A stretch of DNA of 64,000 nucleotides from contig NZ_CP150145.1 in NCBI RefSeq assembly GCF_037963835.1, forward strand, positions 1,736,001-1,800,000, written 5' to 3'. This DNA comes from Paenibacillus sp. FSL H8-0332. GTDB lineage: Bacteria; Bacillota; Bacilli; Paenibacillales; Paenibacillaceae. Below, piece by piece: positions 7,570 to 16,287 of this stretch (the first letter of the stretch is position 1; the number at the start of each line of letters is the position of its first letter). The notes below the pieces were generated by a model. That model was not told the DNA's origin. It made no database searches and saw only the letters and a program-made list of their open reading frames with translations. A program made the translations under genes and the position numbers.

Positions 7570-9531
7570 CTATTTGAACTGGAACCAAGTTAAATTGGCA
7601 ACTGTGGTTGAATCTGATTTCACAAAAGTAACATATACCGTATGAGTTCCTACCGCTGTCCCGGCATTAAGCGGGATATTCTTGAGGGACCATGTCTGCC
7701 ATCCGCCTGTGCTTTCTGCCGTCCAAGAACCCAGCATAGGGCCTGTAGGACTGTCCAAGTGGAATTCTATCTTTCCGCCGGAGTTAGCGGATGCAACCTT
7801 CATATCAATACTTGTTTTAGCTGTACTGCCAAAGTCTACATTTTTAAATGCTATATAGTCGCCATTACTGCCTCCACCCACATCCAGCCCTCCGTCCGTG
7901 CTTGACTCATAGGACATAACACCTGAACTAAGGTTATAGCCTTCCGCTTCAAATTTCAATGTGTTGAATTTTGGCTCTGCAGCATAGCTGTTCGTATCTG
8001 TTATTTTCAAATCTGTCAAATTATTTACCGCAACTCCACCGACGCGAACATTGTTTAATGTCACTCCGGAGACCGTAGATGTGTCATTCCAACCCTTCAT
8101 TATTGAAACTTCACCCAAAGCGCGTAAATTGATATTATTATAGACCACATTTTTGATCGGACCAGTTTTTGCAGAAAGATCAAACCATCTGGAGTGAACA
8201 CCGGATCTTGGCCAGAAACCTTCTACATCTATATTGTCGAATACGATGTTCTGTGCTGCTGGAGTTCCATAGAGATGACCTACCGCTAAAGCGCGCCAGC
8301 ACCGGTATACATAAGAGTTTTTAACAACGATGCCATCCTGAAGCTGTTTCACTCCATCTCCAACCTTGAATGCTCCACATCTGCTCCAGGCCAAAGCATC
8401 ATCCACCACTACATTTGACTGGTTTTCAGGAGTTCCCGGCCAGTTTGCAGCGATATCCGTAGTGGCTACATCCCAGGTCTTAAAGGAGTAGGTGTCATCC
8501 TCTGATACTGCAACAGTGTGCTTGATGAGTACATTCTGGCTCTCTTGAATGTCTATGGCATCATTCTCATAATCAAGTTCATTGTTGTTGAAGTGCTTGG
8601 TATTCTGGAAGGTTACGTTATTAGATCTTGTAACGATTGTAGCCCAGCCACCGCTGTCTCTGATGGTTATGCCGTCAACTGTGAAGTTGCTGCATTGCAA
8701 GGGTACAAGAATATTGTTCAGATAATTGTTTGTATTTCTCATATAATGGCCATTGCCGTCAATCGTTCCCCTGCCGTATATCTTAATATTGTTTGCATTG
8801 GTTTCGGTATAAATAAACCAGGTTCCATCCTTATTCAGAGAATTCTTATGGAAATGGGTAGTGTAATCGCTTGGATTTCCTGAACCCCTTATAACAGAAC
8901 CACCCTCCAGATAAATCGAAACATTGCTTTTTAGAACAAGGTTTCCGCTCTTGTACACGCCGGCTGGAACGTATACTATACCGCCGCCTGCTGCGTTAGC
9001 CGCATTAATGGCGTTTTGTATGGCAGTTGTAGCCAAAGTGGCACCGGTACTGTCAGCACCGTACCCGGTTTTAACATTGTATATCCCTGTACCGGATGAA
9101 GCCGGAACATTGGTTTCAAGAGCATCTGCCGCAATCACCAGATCCTTCAGGTTATTGATTTTAACGATAAGATAGGTTGGTGATGAAAGTGTAAAGGTAA
9201 GTGTATTTCCGCTCTTGGCTGCAGTGATTCCCAAAGCTTTGGGGGAAATATTATAGGTATTGATTGGCTCACTTGCTGTTATTGTGATTGTAGTCGTACC
9301 TGAAAAAGAGAAATTACAATAATTATAGTTTACAAATACCTCCGAAGTGTCGATTACCGGTATATTGGTAGAGTCTGCTGTTACCGTGTATTGACTGGTC
9401 GTGGTATAGACCGACGGTAACGGATAGCTTACAATTGTACCCGCCGCGCTTGCGTTCAAAGGAAAGACAGGTAACAGATTGGCCATACAAAAAATTAATA
9501 ATGCACTTAATAACCTTAACTTCCTTAACAT
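7570..9531 (-). CDS. Secreted GH28-like right-handed beta-helix enzyme with CBM
   Basis: A signal peptide (residues 1-29, ending NASAA) is followed by a beta-sandwich of about 110 residues like the N-terminal domain of GH49 enzymes. From about 150 to 520 there is a parallel beta-helix starting AIQNAINAANAAGGGIVYVPAGVYK, the usual entry of pectinase-type helices, with SEDDTYSFK and ALAVGHLYG resembling the catalytic Asp pair and His regions of GH28. Residues 525-653 look like a family 6-type carbohydrate-binding module (FEAEGYNLSSG, DGGLDVGGGSNGDYIAF). It probably cuts a polysaccharide outside the cell; GH28, GH49 or a dextranase-like activity cannot be separated by eye. The ATG at 9531 has an AAGAGGTG site. 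The surrounding genes point to pectin. Confidence 0.85.
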   Translation of the reverse strand: MLRKLRLLSALLIFCMANLLPVFPLNASAAGTIVSYPLPSVYTTTSQYTVTADSTNIPVIDTSEVFVNYNYCNFSFSGTTTITITASEPINTYNISPKALGITAAKSGNTLTFTLSSPTYLIVKINNLKDLVIAADALETNVPASSGTGIYNVKTGYGADSTGATLATTAIQNAINAANAAGGGIVYVPAGVYKSGNLVLKSNVSIYLEGGSVIRGSGNPSDYTTHFHKNSLNKDGTWFIYTETNANNIKIYGRGTIDGNGHYMRNTNNYLNNILVPLQCSNFTVDGITIRDSGGWATIVTRSNNVTFQNTKHFNNNELDYENDAIDIQESQNVLIKHTVAVSEDDTYSFKTWDVATTDIAANWPGTPENQSNVVVDDALAWSRCGAFKVGDGVKQLQDGIVVKNSYVYRCWRALAVGHLYGTPAAQNIVFDNIDVEGFWPRSGVHSRWFDLSAKTGPIKNVVYNNINLRALGEVSIMKGWNDTSTVSGVTLNNVRVGGVAVNNLTDLKITDTNSYAAEPKFNTLKFEAEGYNLSSGVMSYESSTDGGLDVGGGSNGDYIAFKNVDFGSTAKTSIDMKVASANSGGKIEFHLDSPTGPMLGSWTAESTGGWQTWSLKNIPLNAGTAVGTHTVYVTFVKSDSTTVANLTWFQFK

Positions 9532-9757
9532 AAATGAACACCTCTTTCATATTTTTTAGAAAATACTATTTATCCCTCCTGTATTCGCTTACAACCTGAT
9601 TATAGTTTGATAGGCGCATCCGGATAAGGCGGGTAATCCCACATTAAGGGCAGATTTCTGCAGCAGCTTTATGCAGAAAAGGGAGGCAATCTCCGCCCTG
9701 CGGAAATCCCTCCCCTGCTGATTCTTATTCTTTTCCAAGATAATGCCTGAAAGCGAT

Positions 9758-12010
9758 TTAACCGTACACCCGCACCTCAATAATCTCTGCATATTCACTG
9801 CCGTTAGTCTCCAGGACCACGACCCGCAAGCGGCCGGTGGCCGCAGCTTCGTTCAGCGTGTGTACCCGCTTGCGCTTGTGGTTGCCCTGAGCTTCTGTAA
9901 CCACCGTCCATTCCCCGCCGATATGGGCTTCGATCCGGTAATCCTTGACCAATGTAGGCAGGATCTCGGCTTCTGTGATATGGTGATGCAGGTTGATCAG
10001 ATCCTCGTTGACATCGTCATTGAAGGTGATGTGTACCTGACAGATGGTAACGGGTTCGTTCCAAGTCAGTTCCAGCCACTCCGGCTGGCCGGAGGACATC
10101 CGGTCAGAGGACCACTGATGCGGCCCGCCGTAAGGACGGAGGTAGCCATCAATCACTTTGTCTGCGGCGAAGGCGCTCGTAGGAGCAGACAGGCGTAGGC
10201 ATGGGGCTTTGTGGTCATACTTCTTTTTGTCCCATTGCACTACGGGCTGTGCAGGCGGATTCTCGCCGAAGTCCCGCGAGGCTGCGGGGGTCTCGCTATG
10301 CCTGTAGGCGAGTATTCCCGAAGCGGGCTCATCTGCCATATGCAGCGACAGTGAAGGATTGGCCTTGACGATCAGGAATGCGTTGCGCGGTGACTCTGGC
10401 TGCCACTGAACCGGGAGCTTCACCCACTGGGCGGCTCCGGCCTGAACGGGAGCTGATACAGACTGGATTAACGAATAAGGAATATAATTCTCGGGCCGTC
10501 CGGTCTCCCATAGCTCTACCGTCAGCTCTGCGGCTTCGGCCGCATCGATCAGCAGTTCAATTCCGTCCAGCCCCGGATCGGCCGCAACGGTGATGCCGAT
10601 GTTTGCTGTGAGCGGGACGCTGAACGCGGATTGCTCCACACAGAACCGGCTCCGCTCGCTGGAAGCGCTGAGCGCGGCCTTCAGCGCCAGATCGGCATCA
10701 TCCTCGTTGCGTAGCCCGAGGACGGAAGCGTCCTGGCGCAGCATCGTCTGCTGCAGCTCGTTCAGGTGGGCCGCATGCAGTTCGCGCGGCGATATTCCCT
10801 TGGCGGCGCAGAGTGCCGCGCCGATACCGGCGGCCTCGCCGATGACCGCGCAGGTAGCCATGACGCGGGTCGTGCCGAACGCGACATGCGAGGCGCTGAT
10901 GTCGCGGCCGGCCATCAGCAGATTGCTGACGTTCACCGAATACAGCGAACGGAACGGGATGTGATAGCTGCCGTCCGAATACATATGCTTCGAGCCTGAC
11001 TCTGTAGCGTACACTCCCTGCGGCGGATGCAGGTCAATGGACCAGCCGCCGAACGCCACGCGGTCCGGGAATTCGCGCTGGGCTAGGATGTCGTTCTGAT
11101 TCAGGACATAATCGCCAATGAACCGGCGGTACTCCCGCTTGCCTGGAGTTGAACCGACCCATTCCAGCGTCATGTTGTCAGCGTCGAATTTGCCGGAGTT
11201 CTTAATATAGTCCCAGATCCCGTAGATAACAGACCACAGCTCGTCGCGGATGGCCTCATTGTCATGAACGGTGTCCTGCTCGCCGCCGAATTCGATCCAC
11301 CAGTAGGCACAGCCGTTGTCGCCGCTGCGGATGATGCGGCGCTCGGCAATAGCGGTTTGTGTAATATCCTTTGCCATGGCTGGAGCGATATATTTGACCG
11401 GATGGCCTGCGTCCTTGGTATAGAAGAGCAGTGTGCTGCCGAGCGTAATATCATCTGCGACCAGCGGCGCCCATTCCTCATTATATTCTTCGCGTGCTTC
11501 ACGGCCCAGCCGGTATGCTGCACCTGCCAGGAAGCCTACCAGGCCATCCCCCGTACAGTCCAGAAAGACCGCGCTCTCAAAAGTAATTCTCCGCTCTGAC
11601 CCCATCATCCACCCGGTCACGGACCGGATGCTCCGCTGGCCGCTGCCATCCTCGTAAGCATCGACCTCATGTACATCCGTGTTCAGAAACAGCTGAATGT
11701 TCGGCTCGGCCTTAACCGCTTCAAGCACAACCATATCCCAGAGATACGGATTGCCGTCTTTGTTGCGGTACTGGTTCTCCACAAATAGCTCCCCCATAAT
11801 TCCCGTTTCACGGGCATATCGGTGAATGCCGTGCGAGGTTGCGCCGCATACCCATACCCGCACCTCGCTGCTGGAGTTACCGCCGAGTACCGGACGGTTA
11901 TTAATCAGTGCCACACGCTGGCCCAGCCGGGCTGCTGCAATCGCCGCGCATACTCCTGCCAATCCGCCGCCTACCACTGTTACATCCGTGTTGACCGTTT
12001 CACTACGCAT
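9758..12010 (-). CDS. FAD-dependent oxidoreductase with C-terminal beta domain
   Basis: The 750-residue protein begins with a Rossmann nucleotide-binding fold, VVGGGLAGVCAAIAAARLG at about residues 12-30, followed by GGNSSSEVRVWVCGA, which fits the FAD_oxidored group (PF12831). A second FAD contact, NLLMAGRDISASHVAFGTTRVM, lies near residue 365. After about residue 430 comes an extended beta-rich region ending in a discoidin-like module (LELTWNEPVTICQVHITFNDD). There is no signal peptide. It is divergent from an AraC regulator and sits inside a pectin locus, so oxidation of a sugar or uronic-acid intermediate is plausible, but the substrate is not known. The start has a clear AAAGGAGAG site. 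Confidence 0.8.
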   Translation of the reverse strand: MRSETVNTDVTVVGGGLAGVCAAIAAARLGQRVALINNRPVLGGNSSSEVRVWVCGATSHGIHRYARETGIMGELFVENQYRNKDGNPYLWDMVVLEAVKAEPNIQLFLNTDVHEVDAYEDGSGQRSIRSVTGWMMGSERRITFESAVFLDCTGDGLVGFLAGAAYRLGREAREEYNEEWAPLVADDITLGSTLLFYTKDAGHPVKYIAPAMAKDITQTAIAERRIIRSGDNGCAYWWIEFGGEQDTVHDNEAIRDELWSVIYGIWDYIKNSGKFDADNMTLEWVGSTPGKREYRRFIGDYVLNQNDILAQREFPDRVAFGGWSIDLHPPQGVYATESGSKHMYSDGSYHIPFRSLYSVNVSNLLMAGRDISASHVAFGTTRVMATCAVIGEAAGIGAALCAAKGISPRELHAAHLNELQQTMLRQDASVLGLRNEDDADLALKAALSASSERSRFCVEQSAFSVPLTANIGITVAADPGLDGIELLIDAAEAAELTVELWETGRPENYIPYSLIQSVSAPVQAGAAQWVKLPVQWQPESPRNAFLIVKANPSLSLHMADEPASGILAYRHSETPAASRDFGENPPAQPVVQWDKKKYDHKAPCLRLSAPTSAFAADKVIDGYLRPYGGPHQWSSDRMSSGQPEWLELTWNEPVTICQVHITFNDDVNEDLINLHHHITEAEILPTLVKDYRIEAHIGGEWTVVTEAQGNHKRKRVHTLNEAAATGRLRVVVLETNGSEYAEIIEVRVYG

Positions 12011-12148
12011 TGTTGAATCTCTCCTTTGGTGTATGTTAATATATCCGTAGTTTCATGATAAAATAATCGATAATCAAATGACATGCATATAATTTCTTGA
12101 TCTATATACTTTATTTCAAATGATAATGCAACCTAAGGAGAGTCAGAC

Positions 12149-12946
12149 ATGCGCATGTATTGGTCGGTTCGTCCGGCAGCCCACATCTATTGGGAGCAGA
12201 AAAAACAGTTCCTGCTGGAGCACGACACCTATCCCGTGTGGACCTTATTTGCGGTTGAGCAGGGACAATTCGCTTACCGCTTCGGAGACCACGAAGGGGA
12301 GGGCGGGTTCGGGGACATCATTGTATGTCCGCCGGGGACAACCTTTTACCGGAGAACGCTTAGTCCGTTGACCTTTCATTTCATACAATTCGAATGGGAG
12401 GAAGAGGAGGGACCGGAGGACGCCGCAACGCTTGGAGGCAGATGGACTGTTAGGGATGTGGAGCGTTTGAAATCTACCTACCGCTATATGCGGAGTATCG
12501 GAAGAGGGATTCAGGAGGAGCCGGGTTATAGCCGGATGAAGCATATGGTGGAGGATCTCTGGAGGCTGCTTGAAATCGAGCGCAGCAGCGCGGCCGAAGA
12601 GCTGATCTCTGGAGAGACAAGCCCGGGTCCGCAGATGCAGCAGGCACGGCAATGGCTGCTGGAGCATGCTTGCACCCCCATGACTCTACAGGAGCTGGCA
12701 GGTATCCTTAACATTACACCGGTACAATTAACGCGGCGTTTCAGAGCGGCCTATGGAACAGCCCCCTCAGACTTCGTAACCGGACTCCGGCTCAGACGGG
12801 CCTGCCAGCTCTTGGAGGATTCCAAACTGCCCATTGAACTGATCGCCCAGCAGTGCGGTTACGAGAACGGCTTCTATCTGAGCCGGGTGTTCTCGGCGAA
12901 GCTGGGATTAACGCCATCCCGGTACCGTAAGCTGCACCGCGTATAA
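12149..12946 (+). CDS. AraC family transcriptional regulator
   Basis: The 265-residue protein has an N-terminal cupin-type sensor (about 20-90, including GDIIVCPPGTTFYRR) and a C-terminal pair of HTH motifs (about 165-262, LQELAGILNITPVQLTRRFR and ELIAQQCGYENGFYLSRVFSAKLGLTPSRYRK) characteristic of AraC/XylS. It is divergent from the FAD oxidoreductase across a 138-base gap, so that gene is its likely target. The ATG follows AAGGAGAG. Confidence 0.9.
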   Translation: MRMYWSVRPAAHIYWEQKKQFLLEHDTYPVWTLFAVEQGQFAYRFGDHEGEGGFGDIIVCPPGTTFYRRTLSPLTFHFIQFEWEEEEGPEDAATLGGRWTVRDVERLKSTYRYMRSIGRGIQEEPGYSRMKHMVEDLWRLLEIERSSAAEELISGETSPGPQMQQARQWLLEHACTPMTLQELAGILNITPVQLTRRFRAAYGTAPSDFVTGLRLRRACQLLEDSKLPIELIAQQCGYENGFYLSRVFSAKLGLTPSRYRKLHRV

Positions 12947-13073
12947 TTAATAACGATTGGCGGAGAAATTAAATTTTGCCGCTCCAGAGACCTATTCGCT
13001 CTATGTGAGGAAGTAAGGCTGAATCGTTGTAGTAATATATGGGTATGTAGATGGAATAGGGAGGGGGAATTGC

Positions 13074-13442
13074 ATGCTTAAGCATTGGCATAGGCTGTTC
13101 TTGCTGGTTGCAGTATTCTTATTGATTGCTGGCTGCGGCCCTACGAAAGCAGATGTCATTGATCAGCTAGTGTCCAAGGAAGAGAATGTACTCCACTTGC
13201 ATATGTTCTCCAATTCACGGGATTGGGATGATGAAGTAAATGAGGTGCTTAATTCCGAGCCTGCGCTTGTGGAGCATATCCCGCATGTGACTGTGCATAC
13301 AGAGGAGAAGAAGCTGAAGTGGCTGGAATTACTGGGACTGGAAGCAAAACGGCCCGTAATTGTGATTTTTGATCATGAACAAATGGTGTATCACACAAGT
13401 GAGCCTGAACAGTTAAGAGAGTATGCTAAGACGCTTGATTAA
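13074..13442 (+). CDS. Small lipoprotein of unknown function
   Basis: The 122-residue product has a lysine/histidine-rich N-terminus, a hydrophobic segment and a lipobox LIAGC with the acylated Cys at residue 21, so it should be anchored outside the membrane. The mature part is about 100 residues, with an early HLHMFSNSRDWDDEV segment and a RPVIVIFDHEQMVYHT strand that looks thioredoxin-fold-like without a CXXC motif. It is preceded by GGGAGGGGG and followed by a strong hairpin, so it is probably monocistronic. Confidence 0.75.
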   Translation: MLKHWHRLFLLVAVFLLIAGCGPTKADVIDQLVSKEENVLHLHMFSNSRDWDDEVNEVLNSEPALVEHIPHVTVHTEEKKLKWLELLGLEAKRPVIVIFDHEQMVYHTSEPEQLREYAKTLD

Positions 13443-13503
13443 AACAATCTGATTCATTCATTTCAGCGAACTACAACGAGAGTGAATTCTACTTCCATAG
13501 TGC

Positions 13504-13552
13504 AGCGACAGTAAGGGATGTTATCCGTCCCCTGCTGTCGCTGTTTCTGTTT
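13504..13552 (+). terminator. Terminator after the small lipoprotein gene
   Basis: AGCGACAG (13504-13511) pairs with CTGTCGCT (13545-13552), extended inward by GGGA/TCCC, and is followed by GTTTCTGTTT. Confidence 0.75.
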
Positions 13553-13834
13553 GCAGGACAAGGAAGTATAAAAAACAGGAAAAAGAACATAGAAAGCGCA
13601 AGAAAATTAAACTTATACGAACTATAATTGGTTATGCTTACCTATCGGAATGTATGCCAGTGCAGGCGGGGCATCATCCTGCGCCATGCCGCAGGTTGAA
13701 GCTGGACCGGATCAGGCTGCAGACGCAGGAGGAGCCGCAGGTACAGATGCATAAGTGCAGTGATGTTGAGCTTCTCCGTTCAGGAGAGCTGGCCATCACA
13801 GAGCATTAAGCAGAGGTACGGGGCGGACCGGATA
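13553..13834. other. Intergenic stretch with possible gene remnant
   Basis: This 282-base gap starts A-rich and then becomes GC-rich. One plus-strand frame (about 13645-13755) reads alanine/glycine-rich residues to a TAA without a credible start or ribosome binding site, as a decayed coding sequence would. Nothing else is recognised. Confidence 0.3.
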
Positions 13835-14704
13835 CTACCCTCCGGACTCCGGTGCAGGCTGCGCCCCCGCTTCTTTACGGTACTGGAGCGGGGTCAGGCC
13901 GGTTGATTTTTTGAAAGTTTTATTGAAATGGGACAGATGCTCGAAGCCGACTGCTCCTGCAATCTCCTGGATTCTGGCGGGGGTTCCGGCCAGCAGACGC
14001 CGGGCCTCGCGGACCCGGATATGGACGATATATTCCCGGAAATGAAAGCCGGTCAGGCGATGAAATACCCGGCTCAAATAGGAGGGGCTGATGAAAAAGT
14101 CCTTAGCGGTCTCCTCCAGCGTAAGCGCTTCCCGATAATGGGCACGGATATAGGTGGCGACCTCGGTTACCAGATGGTGCAGCGGATGGCGGGTGCCGCC
14201 GGCCTGGGCCGTGCTCTCCGAACGCTGGAGCAGAATCATCAGCTCGGTCAATAGCGCGGTGACACAGGCTTCGTAGAAGGGCCGCCGGATGCGGGATTCC
14301 TCCTGCATGCGGTTCAGCAGGGACTCCGCTTCATTCTGCTCGCGCAGGGTCAGCCTGAACAAGCGGTAGCGGTGGTTCTGGAACCACTGCTGCTCATCCC
14401 TCAGTGCCGGAGGCAGCAGCAGCGGGTCATAGTTGATCAGAATCCGCTCGAACTCGGCCTTCTCGGAGCTTGCTGTGGAATGGAGCTCGCGGCTGGGAAT
14501 CAGAATCAGTTCGCCTTTATGAACCGTAACCACCCGGTCGTCCACAAAATATACACGCTCCCCGTCCGTCAGATAATACAGCTCAGTCTGTTCATGGCTG
14601 TGGGGGCGCGGCATCGCAGTGATGCCTTTGCGCTTCATATGCTGGATGCTGAAGCGCCCGTCTTCAAGATAATATTTGGGATTAGGGCCAGATACGCTGT
14701 TCAT
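13835..14704 (-). CDS. AraC family transcriptional regulator with cupin sensor
   Basis: I place the start at the ATG at 14704 (289 residues), which has GAGGAGA immediately upstream; the frame stays open further back but that part overlaps the pectinesterase remnant on the other strand and has no ribosome site. The N-terminal cupin (MPRPHSHEQTELYYLTDGERVYFVDD) probably senses a sugar, and the C-terminus carries two HTH motifs (LEETAKDFFISPSYLSRVFHRLTG and IQEIAGAVGFEHLSHFNKTFKKSTGLTPLQYRK). It is divergent from the pectinesterase pseudogene, esterase and GH105 cluster, which it likely controls. Confidence 0.88.
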   Translation of the reverse strand: MNSVSGPNPKYYLEDGRFSIQHMKRKGITAMPRPHSHEQTELYYLTDGERVYFVDDRVVTVHKGELILIPSRELHSTASSEKAEFERILINYDPLLLPPALRDEQQWFQNHRYRLFRLTLREQNEAESLLNRMQEESRIRRPFYEACVTALLTELMILLQRSESTAQAGGTRHPLHHLVTEVATYIRAHYREALTLEETAKDFFISPSYLSRVFHRLTGFHFREYIVHIRVREARRLLAGTPARIQEIAGAVGFEHLSHFNKTFKKSTGLTPLQYRKEAGAQPAPESGG

Positions 14705-14777
14705 ACATCTCCTCTTCTCCTGCAAGCCGTTACGGTTATTATAGAATACATTCAGGTTGCCTTGAAAGGAGCCGTCC

Positions 14778-15163
14778 ATGTTAATTATAGTCTCGAAGAA
14801 TGCCGGAGAAGGATTCAGCAGTCTGCAGGGGGCGCTGGATTCCATTCCGCCGGGGGAGATGCAAGCCGTAACCATACAGATTAAGCCCGGGATCTATGAG
14901 GAAAAGGTTACGGTCGCCCGCGAAGCCCCGCCCATGTCGCCTTCATCCGCACGGTGATGGACGGCTCGGTGACCGGCGAAGGCTGGCATAACTGGGGGCA
15001 GCCGGACCGGGAGCAGACCAGCCGCTATGAAGAGTATGGCAGCAGCGGCCCGGGCGCTTGCCCGGAAGGCCGGGTGGTGTGGTCACGCCAGTTAACTGCG
15101 GAGGAAGCCGCACAGTACCGGATTCTGTCTGTGCTGGACGGCTGGCATCCTGAGGGCTATTAA
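14778..15163 (+). pseudogene. Pectinesterase (CE8) remnant with internal deletion
   Basis: The first 45 or so codons (SKNAGEGFSSLQGALDSIP, then QIKPGIYEEKVTV) are the classic start of a family 8 pectinesterase, with a good AAAGGAG site before the ATG at 14778. The reading frame then changes near 14931 and continues to 15163 as the classic C-terminus (AHVAFIRTVMDGSVTGEGWH, then SRQLTAEEAAQYRILSVLDG). A full enzyme is about 300 residues; the central beta-helix with its two catalytic Asp residues is absent. This is a deletion joined out of frame, so the gene cannot make active enzyme. It heads a cluster with an esterase and a GH105 hydrolase. Confidence 0.85.
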
Positions 15164-15217
15164 TCGCTTGGACCGCGGTTCACCCATACCCATTAACAGG
15201 ATTGGAGGATTTCCCTG

Positions 15218-16252
15218 ATGGAATCACTTGAACAATATATCAATCAACTGACGGCTGCTGCACCGCGAAGCTCTGCCTTCAGCGCAGAGCTTCCATTCGG
15301 ACAATGGCGGGCTTCTCTTACCGCCGGGTTCATAGAGCGGCTGGGCAGATTTCCCGCTCAGAGGGCGGCGCTAGAACCGGTACAGCTGGAGCGGACAGTC
15401 TGCAGCGGATATATCCGCGAACGGGTCGAGATTACCACCTATGAAGGACTGCGAATGGCTATGTATCTTTTGCTCCCGGAGCAGCCGCTGTCAACGCCCT
15501 GCCCGGCTGTGCTGGCTATTCACGGGCATGGCTACGGCAGCCGCGAGATCACCGGCTTGAATTCAGACGGGTCGGAGCGGACGGGGGACCCGGGTCTGCA
15601 TAAGGATTTTGCCGTCTCCCTGGTGAAGCAAGGCTTCGTTGTTGCGGCTCCCGAGGTACTCGGATTCGGAGACAGGCGTCTGGCTGAGGATCTTGCCAGC
15701 GGCGAGCCTGGACAGAATTCCTGCTTCCGCCTGTCCGCGGCGCTGCTGATGACAGGGCAGACGATGGCAGGCTATCGCATCTATGAGACGATGCGGGCGC
15801 TGGATTATCTTCAGGAGCGGGAAGAGGTTGACGGGGAGCGGATCGGTATTATGGGCATCTCCGGCGGCGGGCTGGTGGCGGGCTTCACGGCTGCACTGGA
15901 TGAACGGATCAGCAGTGCGGTGGTCAGCGGCTACGCCAATACGTTCGCAGCCAGCATTCTCACCCGGCATCATTGTCTGGATAATTATATTCCGGGCATT
16001 CTGCTGGAAGCAGAGATGCCGGATCTGCTGGGCCTGATTGCTCCGCGCGGGCTGTTCCTGGAGGTAGGGGACGCTGATCCGCTGTTTGGTCCCGCCGCCG
16101 CGAGGCAGGCGCTGGACCGGCTGGAGCAAATCTATGCGGCAGAGGGCCATGGCGGGCGGCTTGCGGCGGATTTTTTCACAGGGGGTCATGAGATTCATGG
16201 GGAACCGGCGTATGCCTGGCTGCTTAAGCAGCTTGCCGGTCCGCAGGAGTAG
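15218..16252 (+). CDS. Alpha/beta hydrolase, acetyl-xylan-esterase or dienelactone type
   Basis: The 344-residue cytoplasmic protein carries CPAVLAIHGHGYGSRE (oxyanion region) near residue 100, a nucleophile elbow GISGGG with S215, a likely acid in GDADPLF (D285 or D287) and H324 in GGHEIHGEP, in the order and spacing of alpha/beta hydrolases. The closest pattern I recognise is the abhydrolase group used in deacetylating plant polysaccharides. It sits between the pectinesterase remnant and a GH105 gene (36-base gap), so removal of acetyl groups from imported pectic oligosaccharides is likely. GGAGG lies upstream of the ATG. Confidence 0.82.
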   Translation: MESLEQYINQLTAAAPRSSAFSAELPFGQWRASLTAGFIERLGRFPAQRAALEPVQLERTVCSGYIRERVEITTYEGLRMAMYLLLPEQPLSTPCPAVLAIHGHGYGSREITGLNSDGSERTGDPGLHKDFAVSLVKQGFVVAAPEVLGFGDRRLAEDLASGEPGQNSCFRLSAALLMTGQTMAGYRIYETMRALDYLQEREEVDGERIGIMGISGGGLVAGFTAALDERISSAVVSGYANTFAASILTRHHCLDNYIPGILLEAEMPDLLGLIAPRGLFLEVGDADPLFGPAAARQALDRLEQIYAAEGHGGRLAADFFTGGHEIHGEPAYAWLLKQLAGPQE

Positions 16253-16287
16253 GGTAACAGGTAGCGTAGACGACAGGAGGAATAGAG

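Noticed and set aside
9758..10198. Plus-strand open frames inside the FAD oxidoreductase and DUF11 genes
   Set aside because: They are reverse-strand shadows of GC-rich or repetitive genes with strong support.
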